40,489 nucleotides of DNA from Bacteroidales bacterium (GTDB lineage Bacteria; Bacteroidota; Bacteroidia; Bacteroidales; UBA932): NCBI GenBank assembly GCA_017553545.1, contig JAFZKT010000049.1, positions 1 to 40,489 on the forward strand, read 5' to 3'. The notes beneath the pieces are model-generated. The model was not told the DNA's origin, searched no databases, and saw only the letters and a list, made by a program, of their open reading frames with translations. The translations under genes were made by a program, and so were the position numbers. Position 1 is the stretch's first letter. Each line of letters starts with the position of its first letter. Of the stretch, positions 7,048 through 15,647 are shown one piece after another.

Positions 7048-8144
7048 TAAACGTCCTCCCCTGCTTCTTTGAGCCGTTCGGCGTTTTCCGCAATCTGCAG
7101 CTGGTCTATGCATTCCTGGATGTCGCCGTCCATGAAGACGGGCAGGTTGTACATACTCCAGCCGATGCGGTGGTCCGTCACGCGGCCCTGCGGATAGTTG
7201 TAGGTGCGGATCTTGGCGCTGCGGTCACCGGTGGAAACCATGGTCTTGCGCTTGGCCGCGATGCCGTCCAGATACTTCTGGTGCTCCATGTTATACAGAC
7301 GGGTGCGGAGTTCTTCCATCGCCCGGTCCAGGTTCTTCAGCTGGGAACGCTCTTCCTGGCACTGCACCACGATGCCCGAAGGGATGTGGGTGAGGCGCAC
7401 GGCGCTGTAGGTGGTATTCACCCCCTGACCGCCGGGGCCCGAGGCGCAGAAGAGGTCCTTACGGATATCGGCCGGATTGAGCTCGATATCGAATTCGCCG
7501 GCTTCCGGGAAGACGGCTACGGAGGCGGCCGATGTCTGGATGCGGCCCTGGGTTTCCGTCTGGGGCACGCGCTGGACGCGGTGCACGCCGGATTCGTACT
7601 TCATCACGCCGTACACGCCGTCCTGGTTGCTGGAGAGCTTGAAGACTATCTGCTTGAAGCCGCCGGAGGTGCCGGGCGCCTGGTCCGTCACTTCCAGCTT
7701 CCAGCCGCGGCGCTCCGCGAAGTGCTGGTACATACGGAAGAGGTCTCCGGCGAAGATGGCGGCTTCGTCGCCGCCGGTGCCGCCGCGGATTTCCACCATG
7801 GCGTTCTTGCCGTCGTCCGGATCCGCCGGGATGAGAAGCAGCTTGATGTTCTGCTCCATCTCCGGGAGCTTGGGCTCAATCTCCGCAATCTCCTCACGGG
7901 CCATATCCTTCAGATCCTCGTCCTTTTCATTGATGAGGATGTCCTTGGCCTGCGCCAGCTCATCCACCAGCTTCTTGTATTCCAGGCCGGCGGCGATGAT
8001 GGGCTGCAGTTCTTTGTAGTCCTTGTTCAGCTGGACGAACTTTTTCATGTCGGCGATCACGGACGGGTCCGACAGCTGCTCTTCCAGTTTCTTGTATTTA
8101 TCCTGAAGGCTTAAGACCTTCTCCAACAGTGTGTTCTCTGCCAT
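7047..8144 (-). CDS. prfA: Peptide chain release factor 1
   Basis: 365 aa. Recognises UAA/UAG stop codons on the ribosome and triggers peptide release. The catalytic GGQ loop appears as [11 protein letters not shown] near residue 238, and the stop-codon tripeptide position reads PQT in [14 protein letters not shown], fitting the PxT of RF1 rather than the SPF of RF2. The GGTGGDEAA motif is present. The C-terminus [16 protein letters not shown] is typical. It starts 1 bp after the fabF stop and ends overlapping queF, so the three genes form one transcript. Confidence 0.97.
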   Translation of the reverse strand: MAENTLLEKVLSLQDKYKKLEEQLSDPSVIADMKKFVQLNKDYKELQPIIAAGLEYKKLVDELAQAKDILINEKDEDLKDMAREEIAEIEPKLPEMEQNIKLLLIPADPDDGKNAMVEIRGGTGGDEAAIFAGDLFRMYQHFAERRGWKLEVTDQAPGTSGGFKQIVFKLSSNQDGVYGVMKYESGVHRVQRVPQTETQGRIQTSAASVAVFPEAGEFDIELNPADIRKDLFCASGPGGQGVNTTYSAVRLTHIPSGIVVQCQEERSQLKNLDRAMEELRTRLYNMEHQKYLDGIAAKRKTMVSTGDRSAKIRTYNYPQGRVTDHRIGWSMYNLPVFMDGDIQECIDQLQIAENAERLKEAGEDV

Positions 8145-8145
8145 A

Positions 8146-9402
8146 TTATGCGTTGTAGGGGCGGAAAGCCAGGCAGGCGTTGTGCCCGCCGAAGCCGAAG
8201 GAATTGGAAAGACCCAGGGTGAGTTTTGTCCTCACGGCCACGTTAGGCGTGTAGTCCAGGTCCAGTTCCGGATCCGGGACATCCAAGTTGATGGTGGGCG
8301 GGCAGATGCCGTCCTTGAGGGCCAGGATGGTGGCGATGGCTTCCGTGGCGCCGGCCGCACCGAACATATGTCCGGTCATGGACTTGGTAGATGAGATGTG
8401 GGCCTTGTAGGCAAAATCCCCGAGAGCGACCTTGCAGGCCAGCGTCTCCGCCAGGTCATTAAGATGGGTTCCCGTACCGTGGGCGTTAATATAAAGATTG
8501 TCCTTGGAAGGGTCGAAGTGGGCCTCTGCCAGGGCGTCCTTGATGGACTGGGCCTGGGTGCTGGCATCCGGACGGGGTGCGGTAGCATGGTAAGCGTCGC
8601 AGGTGTTGCCGTAGCCGACGATTTCACCATAGATGGTGGCGCCGCGCTCCAGGGCGTGCTCCAGGGACTCCAGGATGACCACGGCAGCGCCGTCGCCCAT
8701 CACGAAACCCTGCCGGTTGGCGTTGAAGGGCAGGGAGGCGTACTTGGGATCCGTGGCGCGGGTGAGGGCCTTGGCGTTGTAGAAGCCCGCCACACCCAGC
8801 GGAATGGAGGCATGCTCACTGCCGCCGGCGATGATTGCATCGGCATATCCGTGCCGGACGGCGCGGAAAGCCTCACCGATGCAGTGCGACGATGTGGCGC
8901 AGGCGGTGACAATATCCAGGCAGGGGCCCTTCGCCTGATGCTTGATGGCGATATGGCCCGCGGCGATGTTCGAAATCATGGTGGCGATGAACAGCGGGGA
9001 AATCCACTTGCCGGTGGGATCCTCGATCATCTTCTGGGTCTCCCGGTACTGCACGTCGAAACCGCCGATGCCGGAGCCCACATACACGCCCAGGCGGAAG
9101 GGGTCGATATTGGCGCCCTCGCCTTCGGAGACAAGGCCGCTCTGTTGCATGGCCTGCCAGGCGGCGGCCATCGCATACAGGGTGAAGTTGTCCTGCTTGC
9201 GGATGAACGGCTTATCCATCCCGTATTGCTCTGCGTCGAAATCCCTCACTTTACCGGCGAAAGTGACGGGCATGTCCTTGAATTCCTCAACGTAGTCAAT
9301 GCCGCAGAATCCATTGCACAGATTATTCCAGAAGGTCTTTACATCCTTTCCCACGGAAGAGATGACGCCCATTCCGGTTATTACCACTCGTTTGGGTTCC
9401 AT
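8146..9402 (-). CDS. fabF: 3-oxoacyl-[acyl-carrier-protein] synthase II
   Basis: 418 aa from [16 protein letters not shown] (start 9402; an upstream in-frame start would precede the promoter boxes). Condensing enzyme of type II fatty acid elongation, joining malonyl-ACP to the growing acyl chain. The Cys-His-His triad is visible: Cys168 in VTACATSSH, then [11 protein letters not shown] and [12 protein letters not shown]. The C-terminal [13 protein letters not shown] is conserved. Full family length. First gene of the operon; no acpP lies upstream, where a divergent gene starts instead, so this copy is separated from the usual acpP-fabF pair. Confidence 0.96.
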   Translation of the reverse strand: MEPKRVVITGMGVISSVGKDVKTFWNNLCNGFCGIDYVEEFKDMPVTFAGKVRDFDAEQYGMDKPFIRKQDNFTLYAMAAAWQAMQQSGLVSEGEGANIDPFRLGVYVGSGIGGFDVQYRETQKMIEDPTGKWISPLFIATMISNIAAGHIAIKHQAKGPCLDIVTACATSSHCIGEAFRAVRHGYADAIIAGGSEHASIPLGVAGFYNAKALTRATDPKYASLPFNANRQGFVMGDGAAVVILESLEHALERGATIYGEIVGYGNTCDAYHATAPRPDASTQAQSIKDALAEAHFDPSKDNLYINAHGTGTHLNDLAETLACKVALGDFAYKAHISSTKSMTGHMFGAAGATEAIATILALKDGICPPTINLDVPDPELDLDYTPNVAVRTKLTLGLSNSFGFGGHNACLAFRPYNA

Positions 9403-9422
9403 AAATAAGTCTTTAAAGTGTG

Positions 9423-9454
9423 CAAAGTTAGTGATTTTCACGCACAAAAACAAA
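9423..9454 (-). promoter_or_regulatory. Promoter of fabF-prfA-queF
   Basis: On the minus strand TAACTTTG (9430-9423) is a perfect -7 box, with TTTG (9454-9451) exactly 20 bases upstream as the -33 box; that TTTG is itself the end of a second TAACTTTG (9458-9451). The fabF ATG follows 20 bases after the -7 box. Confidence 0.75.
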
Positions 9455-9521
9455 GTTAGCCCGAAGGGCTGGGAAATCCGGAGAATAATCATTAACTTCG
9501 CAAGACAGATTTGTACGCATT

Positions 9522-9938
9522 ATGTGGCAAAGACAACAGACCCTATTCCTCCTATTATCGGCCGGGCTCATCATCGCCCTTTGCTTCAGCACAGCCTGCC
9601 TGGCCGGTCCGGACAAAACCAGCTACTGGCAGCTGGAGAAGCCATTTTTTGGCATCCTGCTGGGCATCCTCGCCGCACTGGTGCTCCTTGCCCTTGTCAC
9701 CTATCGCTCGCTCATCCTGCAGATGCGGCTGAGCAGCCTGGGCGCCCTCGTGGCACTGGGGATGCAGGGATGGCTGGCCTGGATGTATTTCACTAAGAAA
9801 GACGTGACTTTCACCTGGACCGTCATCTTCCCGCTGGCCATCTGTGTCTTCAATTTCCTGGCGGCCCGCGGCTGTTTCCAGGACCAGCTCATGGTGGAAA
9901 GCGCCCAAAGACTCCGCAACAGAAGAAAACGCAAATAA
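9522..9938 (+). CDS. DUF4293 family membrane protein
   Basis: 138 aa. Four hydrophobic segments (about 6-24, 40-60, 70-90 and 100-118) separated by short loops, opening MWQRQQTLFLLLSAGLI and ending in a basic cytoplasmic tail with LMVESAQRLRNRRKRK, the ending I associate with this Bacteroidota-specific family. Function unknown. It is divergent from fabF; TAACTTCG at 9493-9500 is a one-mismatch -7 box. First of four genes on the plus strand. Confidence 0.8.
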   Translation: MWQRQQTLFLLLSAGLIIALCFSTACLAGPDKTSYWQLEKPFFGILLGILAALVLLALVTYRSLILQMRLSSLGALVALGMQGWLAWMYFTKKDVTFTWTVIFPLAICVFNFLAARGCFQDQLMVESAQRLRNRRKRK

Positions 9939-9947
9939 CATAAAACC

Positions 9948-10880
9948 ATGAAACCTACATTACTTGTGCTTGCTGCCGGCATGGGCAGCCGTTACGGCGG
10001 ACTCAAACAGATGGACGGCCTGGGCCCCCACGGCGAAACCATTATCGACTATTCCATCCATGATGCAGTGGAAGCCGGTTTCGGCAAAATCGTCTATATC
10101 GTCCGGGAATCCTTTAAGGCGGATATGGAAGCCCATGTAAAAGAGCGCTATGCCGGCGTGAAATGCCCGGACGGAGCGCCCATCCAGTTCGTTTTCGTCA
10201 CCCAGGAACTGGACAAGATTCCCGCTCCCTTCACCGTGCCGGAAGACCGCGTGAAGCCCTGGGGCACCAACCATGCCGTACTCATGGCCAAGGACGTAAT
10301 CAACGAGCCCTTTGCCGTCATCAACGGGGACGACTTCTACGGCAAGGAATCCTTCAAGATTCTGGCCGACTGGTGCCGCGCCCACGAAAAGACGGAAGGC
10401 CAGTACTGCATCGTAGGTTTTGAACTGGAAAACACCCTCAGCGAAAACGGCAGCGTATCCCGCGGCATCTGCTTCTACGACAGCAAGAACGTCCTCACCG
10501 GCATCGCCGAGCATCTGGACATCGCCAAGGAAGGCGACGGAAACGTGTACGGCAACAACTCCGTCACCGGTGAAAACCACGTGAAACTGGACGCCAAAGC
10601 CCTCTGCTCGATGAACATGTGGGGCTTCACCCCGGATTATTTCCGCAAGAGCGAAGCCTCCTTCATCACCTTCCTCAAAGAGCACATCTCCGAACTCAAG
10701 AAAGAATACTACATCCCTTATGCGGTGGACGTAATCGTCAAGGCCGGCGAAGGCTCCTGCGAAGTCCTTTCCACCCCGTCCCACTGGTTCGGCGTCACCT
10801 ATAAGGAAGACCGTCCCGGCGTAGTGGCCAAATTCGCGGATCTGGTGAAAAAAGGCGTCTATCCCAGCCCCCTGTATTAG
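9948..10880 (+). CDS. Sugar-phosphate nucleotidyltransferase family protein
   Basis: 310 aa. The N-terminus TLLVLAAGMGSRYGGLKQMD carries the nucleotidyltransferase G-x-G-x-R...K signature for binding the NTP, and VINGDDFYG (about residues 124-132) supplies the metal-binding acidic residues. It would activate a sugar phosphate to an NDP-sugar in the cytoplasm; which sugar cannot be read from the sequence. Lies 9 bp after the DUF4293 gene and 3 bp before the CPBP protease. Confidence 0.85.
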   Translation: MKPTLLVLAAGMGSRYGGLKQMDGLGPHGETIIDYSIHDAVEAGFGKIVYIVRESFKADMEAHVKERYAGVKCPDGAPIQFVFVTQELDKIPAPFTVPEDRVKPWGTNHAVLMAKDVINEPFAVINGDDFYGKESFKILADWCRAHEKTEGQYCIVGFELENTLSENGSVSRGICFYDSKNVLTGIAEHLDIAKEGDGNVYGNNSVTGENHVKLDAKALCSMNMWGFTPDYFRKSEASFITFLKEHISELKKEYYIPYAVDVIVKAGEGSCEVLSTPSHWFGVTYKEDRPGVVAKFADLVKKGVYPSPLY

Positions 10881-10883
10881 TCC

Positions 10884-11810
10884 ATGAAACTGTCGGCCAG
10901 AAAAGTCCGCAACTATAACCTGTTTGCCAACCACGCCTGGTATGTGCCGGACGTAGGCGGCATGTTCGGCCTGCTGGGATTGTTCCTGGCGGGGGGACTC
11001 GTGCTGGGCGGAATGGTAGTCAGCCTCTTCAAAGCGCTGGAGCCTTGGGGCGTTCCGGAATTCTATTCATCGCTGTTAGCCTATCCACTGTCTTTCATTC
11101 CCGCGATGATTTTCGCGGCGAACAAGAGCCAGCGGAATTGCCTCTTTGAAACAGGCTATCAACTCAACAGCAGTCACTTCGGCCCGTTCAAGACCTGGGA
11201 GATTATCCTCCTTACGGTGCTGCTCAGTTTCGCCGCGATGATATCGGTAGACTTTCCCAACTACCTCAACTACCGCTTTACGGAGAGCATCCCTGTTCTG
11301 AAGAAGATTTGCGACTTTTTCAATAACAGGTTAGAACAGATGACGGGAGGCCCCTTATGGAGTTCCTTCCTTCTGGCAGCCATCTTCGCCCCCGTTTTTG
11401 AGGAATGGCTGTGCCGGGGCATGGTGCTCCGCGGCTTCCTCACCAAGATGAAGCCCGCCTGGGCCATCGTAACCAGTGCCCTGTTCTTTGGACTCATACA
11501 TGTCCATCCGCAGCAGGCGCTCAACGCCTTCCTCATAGGCCTTGTCATGGGCTATGTCTATTACAAGACCGGTTCCCTTTGGCTTACGATGCTCATCCAC
11601 TTCGTCAACAACGCCGCGTCTGTGCTACTTTCACAGTTCTCTTCCATGGGCCCCGACACCCAACTGATAGATGTATTGGGAGCCCAGAATTATGTCCTGG
11701 TTTATGTGGCGGGGGTATCTGTCCTGACAGCCTGCCTCCTTCTCTTCCGTCGCATTCCGCTTTTACAGAAACGTGGAAACGTGGACCGTGTTGAACTTGA
11801 CGTGAAATAG
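10884..11810 (+). CDS. CPBP-family intramembrane glutamic endopeptidase
   Basis: 308 aa with about seven to eight membrane segments. The family motifs are in order: EEWLCRG (EExxxR, about residues 173-179), FGLIHVHP (FxxxH) and LIHFVNN (HxxxN/B). These form the active site of the Rce1/CPBP (Abi) proteases inside the membrane. Substrate unknown. Ends 2 bp before the FtsB/DivIC-like gene, so co-transcribed. Confidence 0.9.
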   Translation: MKLSARKVRNYNLFANHAWYVPDVGGMFGLLGLFLAGGLVLGGMVVSLFKALEPWGVPEFYSSLLAYPLSFIPAMIFAANKSQRNCLFETGYQLNSSHFGPFKTWEIILLTVLLSFAAMISVDFPNYLNYRFTESIPVLKKICDFFNNRLEQMTGGPLWSSFLLAAIFAPVFEEWLCRGMVLRGFLTKMKPAWAIVTSALFFGLIHVHPQQALNAFLIGLVMGYVYYKTGSLWLTMLIHFVNNAASVLLSQFSSMGPDTQLIDVLGAQNYVLVYVAGVSVLTACLLLFRRIPLLQKRGNVDRVELDVK

Positions 11811-11812
11811 AG

Positions 11813-12136
11813 ATGGAGGAAGGGAAGAAAAAAGACAGGTGGGCCTGGCTCAAGCGGAAGGATCACAATTATCTCCTGCCGTTCATCATTATAGTCACCG
11901 TGCCCGTCGCCCTGTGGCTGCTGTTTTTCGCTCCACACAACAGCGGTTTAATCTGGATTAAAGCGTCCATGGAGGAAAAAAACCAGCAGGTTGAAATAAC
12001 CCGTCTTCAAGCGGAGATAAAAGAACTGGAACGGGAAGTGGAAACCCTCAGGAACAATCTGGATTCCCTGGAAGCCTTCGCCCGGGAGACCTATCACTTC
12101 GCCGCTCCGGGCGACGATGTGTTCATCGTAGAATAG
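11813..12136 (+). CDS. Septum formation initiator family protein (FtsB/DivIC-like)
   Basis: 107 aa. A short basic cytoplasmic N-terminus, one membrane segment (about 21-40) and a periplasmic coiled coil (about 54-84, NQQVEITRLQAEIKELEREV...). This is the layout of FtsB/DivIC, bitopic proteins that join FtsL and FtsQ in the divisome. The C-terminus ends FARETYHFAAPGDDVFIVE; AREkYhm-type motifs are usual. Its last 43 bases overlap the convergent folP gene. Confidence 0.87.
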   Translation: MEEGKKKDRWAWLKRKDHNYLLPFIIIVTVPVALWLLFFAPHNSGLIWIKASMEEKNQQVEITRLQAEIKELEREVETLRNNLDSLEAFARETYHFAAPGDDVFIVE

Positions 12137-13044
12137 AGCCGGGCCGTCTGCACAGCAGCGGCGACATCGTGGACCCGCAGCCAGCGGGCACCCTTCTCAA
12201 GCGCCTTAAACTGAACGACCTGCGTTGCGGGCATCGCCTCTTCCGGGGTGATGCCCAGCGCTTTATAGACCATACTCTTGCGGGACAGCCCCACCAGCGT
12301 CTCCCTTTCCGGGAAGGCCGATGTCACCTCATCCAGCCTGTTCAGCAAAGCGTAATTCTGCTCCAGCGTCTTGGAAAAACCGAAGCCCGGGTCCGGCAGC
12401 CATTCGGCGACGCCGGCATCCTGCGCTTTAATGGCGAATTCCTTGAAATAATCAATGACCGCCCTCACCACGTCATCATAATCCGTCAGAGATTGCATGG
12501 TCTCGGGCGTTCCCCGCATGTGCATGGCCACATAGGGCAGCCCCAGCCGCCCGACAGTCTCCAACATCCGGGGATCCATCTGCCCCCCGCTAATGTCGTT
12601 CACAATGAACGGGCCGATAATATCATACGCCCGCCGCACGATTTCGGAGCGGTAGGTGTCGATGGAGATGGCGGGACTCTCCCCCCTGGGGGACTCCGCT
12701 TTGCTTCGCTCCGCTCCGGCCCCTCCCATTGTCTCCTGCGCCCCTCCGGGGCTTGTATCCAACGGGCCCCTCCCCCTACCCGAGTGCGGGGGTGCACACG
12801 CCCCCAGGGGGGAGTATCCCGCTATCTCCAACAGCACCGGTTCCAATCGGCGCCATTCCTCTTCCAGGGAGGGCTGAGGTGAGCCGGGACGGGTGGAACA
12901 AGCGCCGAGGTCCACCACATCGGCCCCTTCGGCGAAGAGGGCCTGGATGCGGGACAGGGCTTCGTCGGCCTTTGCCCGACTGCCGGCATAGAAAGAATCC
13001 GGCGTCAGGTTCAGAATGCCCATTATATGAATATTCCCGACCAT
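12094..13044 (-). CDS. folP: Dihydropteroate synthase with a ~45-aa in-frame repeat insertion
   Basis: 316 aa, against about 270-280 usual. Joins p-aminobenzoate to dihydropterin pyrophosphate in folate synthesis. Conserved parts: MGILNLTPDSFYAGS, GADVVDLGACSTRPGS, ISIDTYRSEIV, VNDISGG, MHMRGTP, DPGFGFSKT and RVHDV near the C-terminus. The extra length lies between EIAGY and SPAISIDTY (about residues 72-127): a Gly/Pro/Ala-rich stretch encoded by the palindromic element at 12664-12829, open throughout, so the enzyme is probably still made. The start may be 13044 or 13023 (MGILNLTPDSF); a -7 box at 13060-13053 favours a very short leader. The 3' end overlaps the convergent FtsB-like gene by 43 bases. 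Confidence 0.92.
   Translation of the reverse strand: MVGNIHIMGILNLTPDSFYAGSRAKADEALSRIQALFAEGADVVDLGACSTRPGSPQPSLEEEWRRLEPVLLEIAGYSPLGACAPPHSGRGRGPLDTSPGGAQETMGGAGAERSKAESPRGESPAISIDTYRSEIVRRAYDIIGPFIVNDISGGQMDPRMLETVGRLGLPYVAMHMRGTPETMQSLTDYDDVVRAVIDYFKEFAIKAQDAGVAEWLPDPGFGFSKTLEQNYALLNRLDEVTSAFPERETLVGLSRKSMVYKALGITPEEAMPATQVVQFKALEKGARWLRVHDVAAAVQTARLYSTMNTSSPGAAK
12664..12829 (-). repeat. Palindromic element inserted in folP (copy B)
   Basis: Outer arms 12664-12692 and 12801-12829 match at 26 of 29 positions. Read on the minus strand (the coding strand of folP), the core has GTGCACCCCCGCAC, GGTAGGGGGAGGGGCCC, a hairpin GCCCC-GGA-GGGGC (plus positions 12740-12752) and CAATGGGAGGGGCCGGAGC, matching blocks of the 39759 element in the same order. 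Arm sequences are unrelated to those of the other copies, yet complementary to each other. The folP frame reads through without a stop. Confidence 0.9.
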
Positions 13045-13052
13045 TTGCTTAG

Positions 13053-13060
13053 CAAAGGTA
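13053..13060 (-). promoter_or_regulatory. -7 promoter box of folP
   Basis: TACCTTTG on the minus strand fits TAnnTTTG exactly. The ATG at 13044 begins 8 bases after it, so a start there would be nearly leaderless; the alternative ATG at 13023 would leave about 25 bases. Confidence 0.55.
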
Positions 13061-13072
13061 CGGATATTTTTG

Positions 13073-13080
13073 TATATTTG
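13073..13080 (+). promoter_or_regulatory. -7 promoter box of tmk
   Basis: TATATTTG matches TAnnTTTG, 19 bases before the tmk ATG at 13100. A TTTG at 13044-13047 is 25 bases upstream, longer than the usual 19-20 spacing. It is back to back with the folP box. Confidence 0.55.
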
Positions 13081-13099
13081 TCCAGTTAAAGATCCAACT

Positions 13100-13777
13100 A
13101 TGCTCATCGTACTGGAAGGTCTTGACGGGGCCGGGAAATCCACCCAGGTCAGGCTGCTCAAGGAATATCTGCAGGAGCGCTGCGGCTCGCTGGAATACAT
13201 TCATTTCCCGCGCTACGACGCTCCCGTTTACGGGGATCTCATCTCCCGCTTCCTGCGGGGAGACTTCGGCGCCAATGACGCCGTGCACCCGCAATTGGTG
13301 GCCCTGCTTTTCGCCGAAGACCGCCACGGTGCGGCACCCGCCATCCGGAAAGCGCTGGAGGAAGGTAAGACCGTCCTGCTGGACCGCTACGTGTATTCCA
13401 ACATCGCCTACCAGTGCGCCAAGCTGCCTTTCGGCCCTGAACGCCGTCAGCTCAGAGACTGGATTTTCGACACCGAATACGGCATCTTCGATCTCCCGGA
13501 ACCGGACCTGAACCTGTTCCTGGACGTTCCCATCGGCTTTGTGGAGCAGAGCCTCACCCGTGAGCGGCACGGACAGGACCGCAACTATCTGGGCGGAGCG
13601 CAGGACATTCATGAAGCGTCCATCGCCTTCCAACAGGCCGTGCGGGACCTCTATGTGGGCGAAACAGCCCGCGATCCCCGTTTCCAGCGTATAGATTGCG
13701 CCGATGAAAACGGAGCCATGCTTCCCCCGGATGCCATTTTCCAGCGCGTCCGCGCCGCCGTAGACGCCGCCTTATGA
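13100..13777 (+). CDS. tmk: Thymidylate kinase
   Basis: 225 aa from ATG 13100 (MLIVLEGLDGAGKST); an upstream ATG at 13070 lies in the promoter. Phosphorylates dTMP to dTDP. The P-loop is EGLDGAGKST (about residues 6-15), the DRY/x motif is LLDRYVYSNIAYQ (about 93-105) and the lid is RERHGQDRNY. The lid contains basic residues, as in the E. coli-like class, while the P-loop carries Ala rather than Arg at the variable position. It overlaps the next gene by 4 bp (ATGA), so they are coupled. Confidence 0.95.
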   Translation: MLIVLEGLDGAGKSTQVRLLKEYLQERCGSLEYIHFPRYDAPVYGDLISRFLRGDFGANDAVHPQLVALLFAEDRHGAAPAIRKALEEGKTVLLDRYVYSNIAYQCAKLPFGPERRQLRDWIFDTEYGIFDLPEPDLNLFLDVPIGFVEQSLTRERHGQDRNYLGGAQDIHEASIAFQQAVRDLYVGETARDPRFQRIDCADENGAMLPPDAIFQRVRAAVDAAL

Positions 13778-14820
13778 AAAAATTCCACCTGCACCTGCGC
13801 CGGTATGCCGCCTCGCTCGTCGGCATTGTCTTCCTGATTTCCGGAATCCTGAAGATTTGGGATCCGGTGGGGACGATGCTCATCGTCACGGAGTATTTCA
13901 AGTTCCTGGGAATGCCCGGACTCATTCCCGTCGCAAAGGGCGTGGGCATTGCCGTGGCGTTCCTGGAGTGCACGGTGGGTATCGGCCTCATTACCGGCGT
14001 CCTTCGGAAAGTATCGGCCATTGCAGCTTATTCGCTGGTGGGCATTTTCACCATTCTCACGTTACTCCTGTGGATTTTCAATGCGCCCATGGACTGCGGC
14101 TGCTTCGGACAGGCCTTCCATCTTACCCATGCACAGAGTTTCCTCAAGAATGTGATTCTGCTGGCGCTATGCGTCGCCGCCTTCGTCCCCTTCCGGGAGT
14201 TCGGGGTGGCCAAGACGCACAGGGGTGTGGCAGCTTCGCTTGCCATGATATCCATTATCGCAGCGACCATCTACAGCAATTCACACCTTCCGATTGTGGA
14301 TTTTACGGCCTTTAACTGGGGTTCGCAACTCTCAACCGCCCTGAACGACGAAGACTCCGAAGCAGACCCCCACGATGCGGCCATCCTCAGTTTCCGGGAT
14401 GCCGATGGCAACTACTGTGATGAGTTGGCCGCCAGCGAAAGGGTCATCATCTTCTCCGTCTATGATACTGAAAATGCCGATTGGGCCCGCCTGGAAGAGC
14501 AGTATCGCGCAGCGGCGGCCACGGAAGCGCTGCCGCTGGTGCTGGTGGCATCGGCCGAAAACATTCAGTTACCCCCGGACATCCTGCCGTATTTCTGCGA
14601 CTATAAGACGCTTATCACCATGAACCGCTCCAACGGCGGCGGCACCTATTTCTATTACGGGGAACTCATCCACAAGTGGTCCGCACAGCATTTTCCCTCA
14701 AAGCTCTCGGAAGATGTGGCCGATGACCCCATCGCCCTCTCCACCCGCCACGTCACCCGACGCCGTATCACGGCCCAGGGTTTCTGCGTAATCCTGGCCG
14801 CCATCCTGATGCTGGTGTAA
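13774..14820 (+). CDS. BT_3928-type DoxX-like membrane protein
   Basis: 348 aa. The N-terminal half has four to five membrane segments in a DoxX/MauE-like fold with GIVFLISGILKIWDPVG, FLECTVGIGLITG and PMDCGCFGQ, whose paired cysteines suggest a redox or quinone role. The C-terminal part (about 200-335) looks like a soluble thioredoxin-like domain without a CxxC pair, followed by one final hydrophobic segment. This matches Bacteroidota proteins called BT_3928 family; function is not established. Convergent with mazG, 1 base between the stops. Confidence 0.8.
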   Translation: MKKFHLHLRRYAASLVGIVFLISGILKIWDPVGTMLIVTEYFKFLGMPGLIPVAKGVGIAVAFLECTVGIGLITGVLRKVSAIAAYSLVGIFTILTLLLWIFNAPMDCGCFGQAFHLTHAQSFLKNVILLALCVAAFVPFREFGVAKTHRGVAASLAMISIIAATIYSNSHLPIVDFTAFNWGSQLSTALNDEDSEADPHDAAILSFRDADGNYCDELAASERVIIFSVYDTENADWARLEEQYRAAAATEALPLVLVASAENIQLPPDILPYFCDYKTLITMNRSNGGGTYFYYGELIHKWSAQHFPSKLSEDVADDPIALSTRHVTRRRITAQGFCVILAAILMLV

Positions 14821-14821
14821 G

Positions 14822-15601
14822 CTAGAGTCCCTTCGCCTTCGCCTCATCCCAGAGCGCATCCATTTGCGCCAGGGTGAGGTCCCTGAACTGCAGGCCTTTG
14901 CGAAGGGTCTGCTCTTCGAGGTAGGTAAAACGGCGGCGGAACTTTTCCGAAGAACGGTTAAGGGCGGCCTCCGGATCCACTCCGTACAGCCGTGCGGCAT
15001 TGATGACAGCAAATAGCAGGTCCCCGAACTCTTCCGCACGGTGGTCGTCGGAGGCTTCGGCCACCTCCCGGTATTCTTCGGCTACCTTGGCCCAGACGTC
15101 TTCCTTCTTTTCCCAGTCGAAGCCGCAGCCGCGGGCCTTCTCCTGCATGGCGAGGGCTTTCAGCAGGGCCGGTGTGGTCTTGGGGATGCCGTCCATCACG
15201 CGTTTGTTACCGCCTTTTTCCTTGGCCTTGATGAGTTCCCAGGTATCCGCAATTTCCTTGGCCGATGTCTCCTTCCCGGCCTCCGGTCCGAAGACATGCG
15301 GGTGACGGAAGACCATCTTGTCACAGATTTTGTTTATGCAGTCGGCGATGTCGAAGGCGCCTTCTTCCTGCCCGATCCGGGCATAAAAAACCATATGGTA
15401 GAGCAGGTCGCCGATTTCCTTGGCCGTGCCCTGCCGGTCGCCTTCCAGGATGGTGTCGCTGAGTTCATATACCTCTTCCTCCGTGAGCCGGCGGATGGAG
15501 TCAAAGGTCTGTTCGGCGTTCCAGGGGCATTTCTCCCGGAGCGCGTCCATGATGTCAAGCAATCGGCCGAAAGCGGCCAGTTTTTCCTCGCGTGTATGCA
15601 T
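14822..15601 (-). CDS. mazG: Nucleoside triphosphate pyrophosphohydrolase MazG
   Basis: 259 aa from MHTREEKLAAFGRLL (start 15601); the open frame continues upstream but runs through the divergent promoter. House-cleaning enzyme converting NTPs to NMPs and pyrophosphate. Two MazG domains: the first has CPWNAEQTFDSIRRLTEEEVYEL and EIGDLLYHMVFYA, the second EEYREVAE and EEFGDLLFAVINAARL, each with the acidic metal-binding pattern. Normal length. The -7 box TATCTTTG (15617-15610) lies 8 bases before the ATG. Confidence 0.96.
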   Translation of the reverse strand: MHTREEKLAAFGRLLDIMDALREKCPWNAEQTFDSIRRLTEEEVYELSDTILEGDRQGTAKEIGDLLYHMVFYARIGQEEGAFDIADCINKICDKMVFRHPHVFGPEAGKETSAKEIADTWELIKAKEKGGNKRVMDGIPKTTPALLKALAMQEKARGCGFDWEKKEDVWAKVAEEYREVAEASDDHRAEEFGDLLFAVINAARLYGVDPEAALNRSSEKFRRRFTYLEEQTLRKGLQFRDLTLAQMDALWDEAKAKGL

Positions 15602-15609
15602 AACGGACA

Positions 15610-15638
15610 CAAAGATACAATAAATAATGCTATCTTTG
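15610..15638. promoter_or_regulatory. Divergent -7 boxes of mazG and the CoA-transferase gene
   Basis: TATCTTTG occurs on the minus strand at 15617-15610 and on the plus strand at 15631-15638, an exact inverted pair 13 bases apart. The mazG ATG (15601) and CoA-transferase ATG (15648) follow after 8 and 9 bases. Both transcripts would have leaders of only a few bases. Confidence 0.7.
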
Positions 15639-15647
15639 CTTTTCGGA

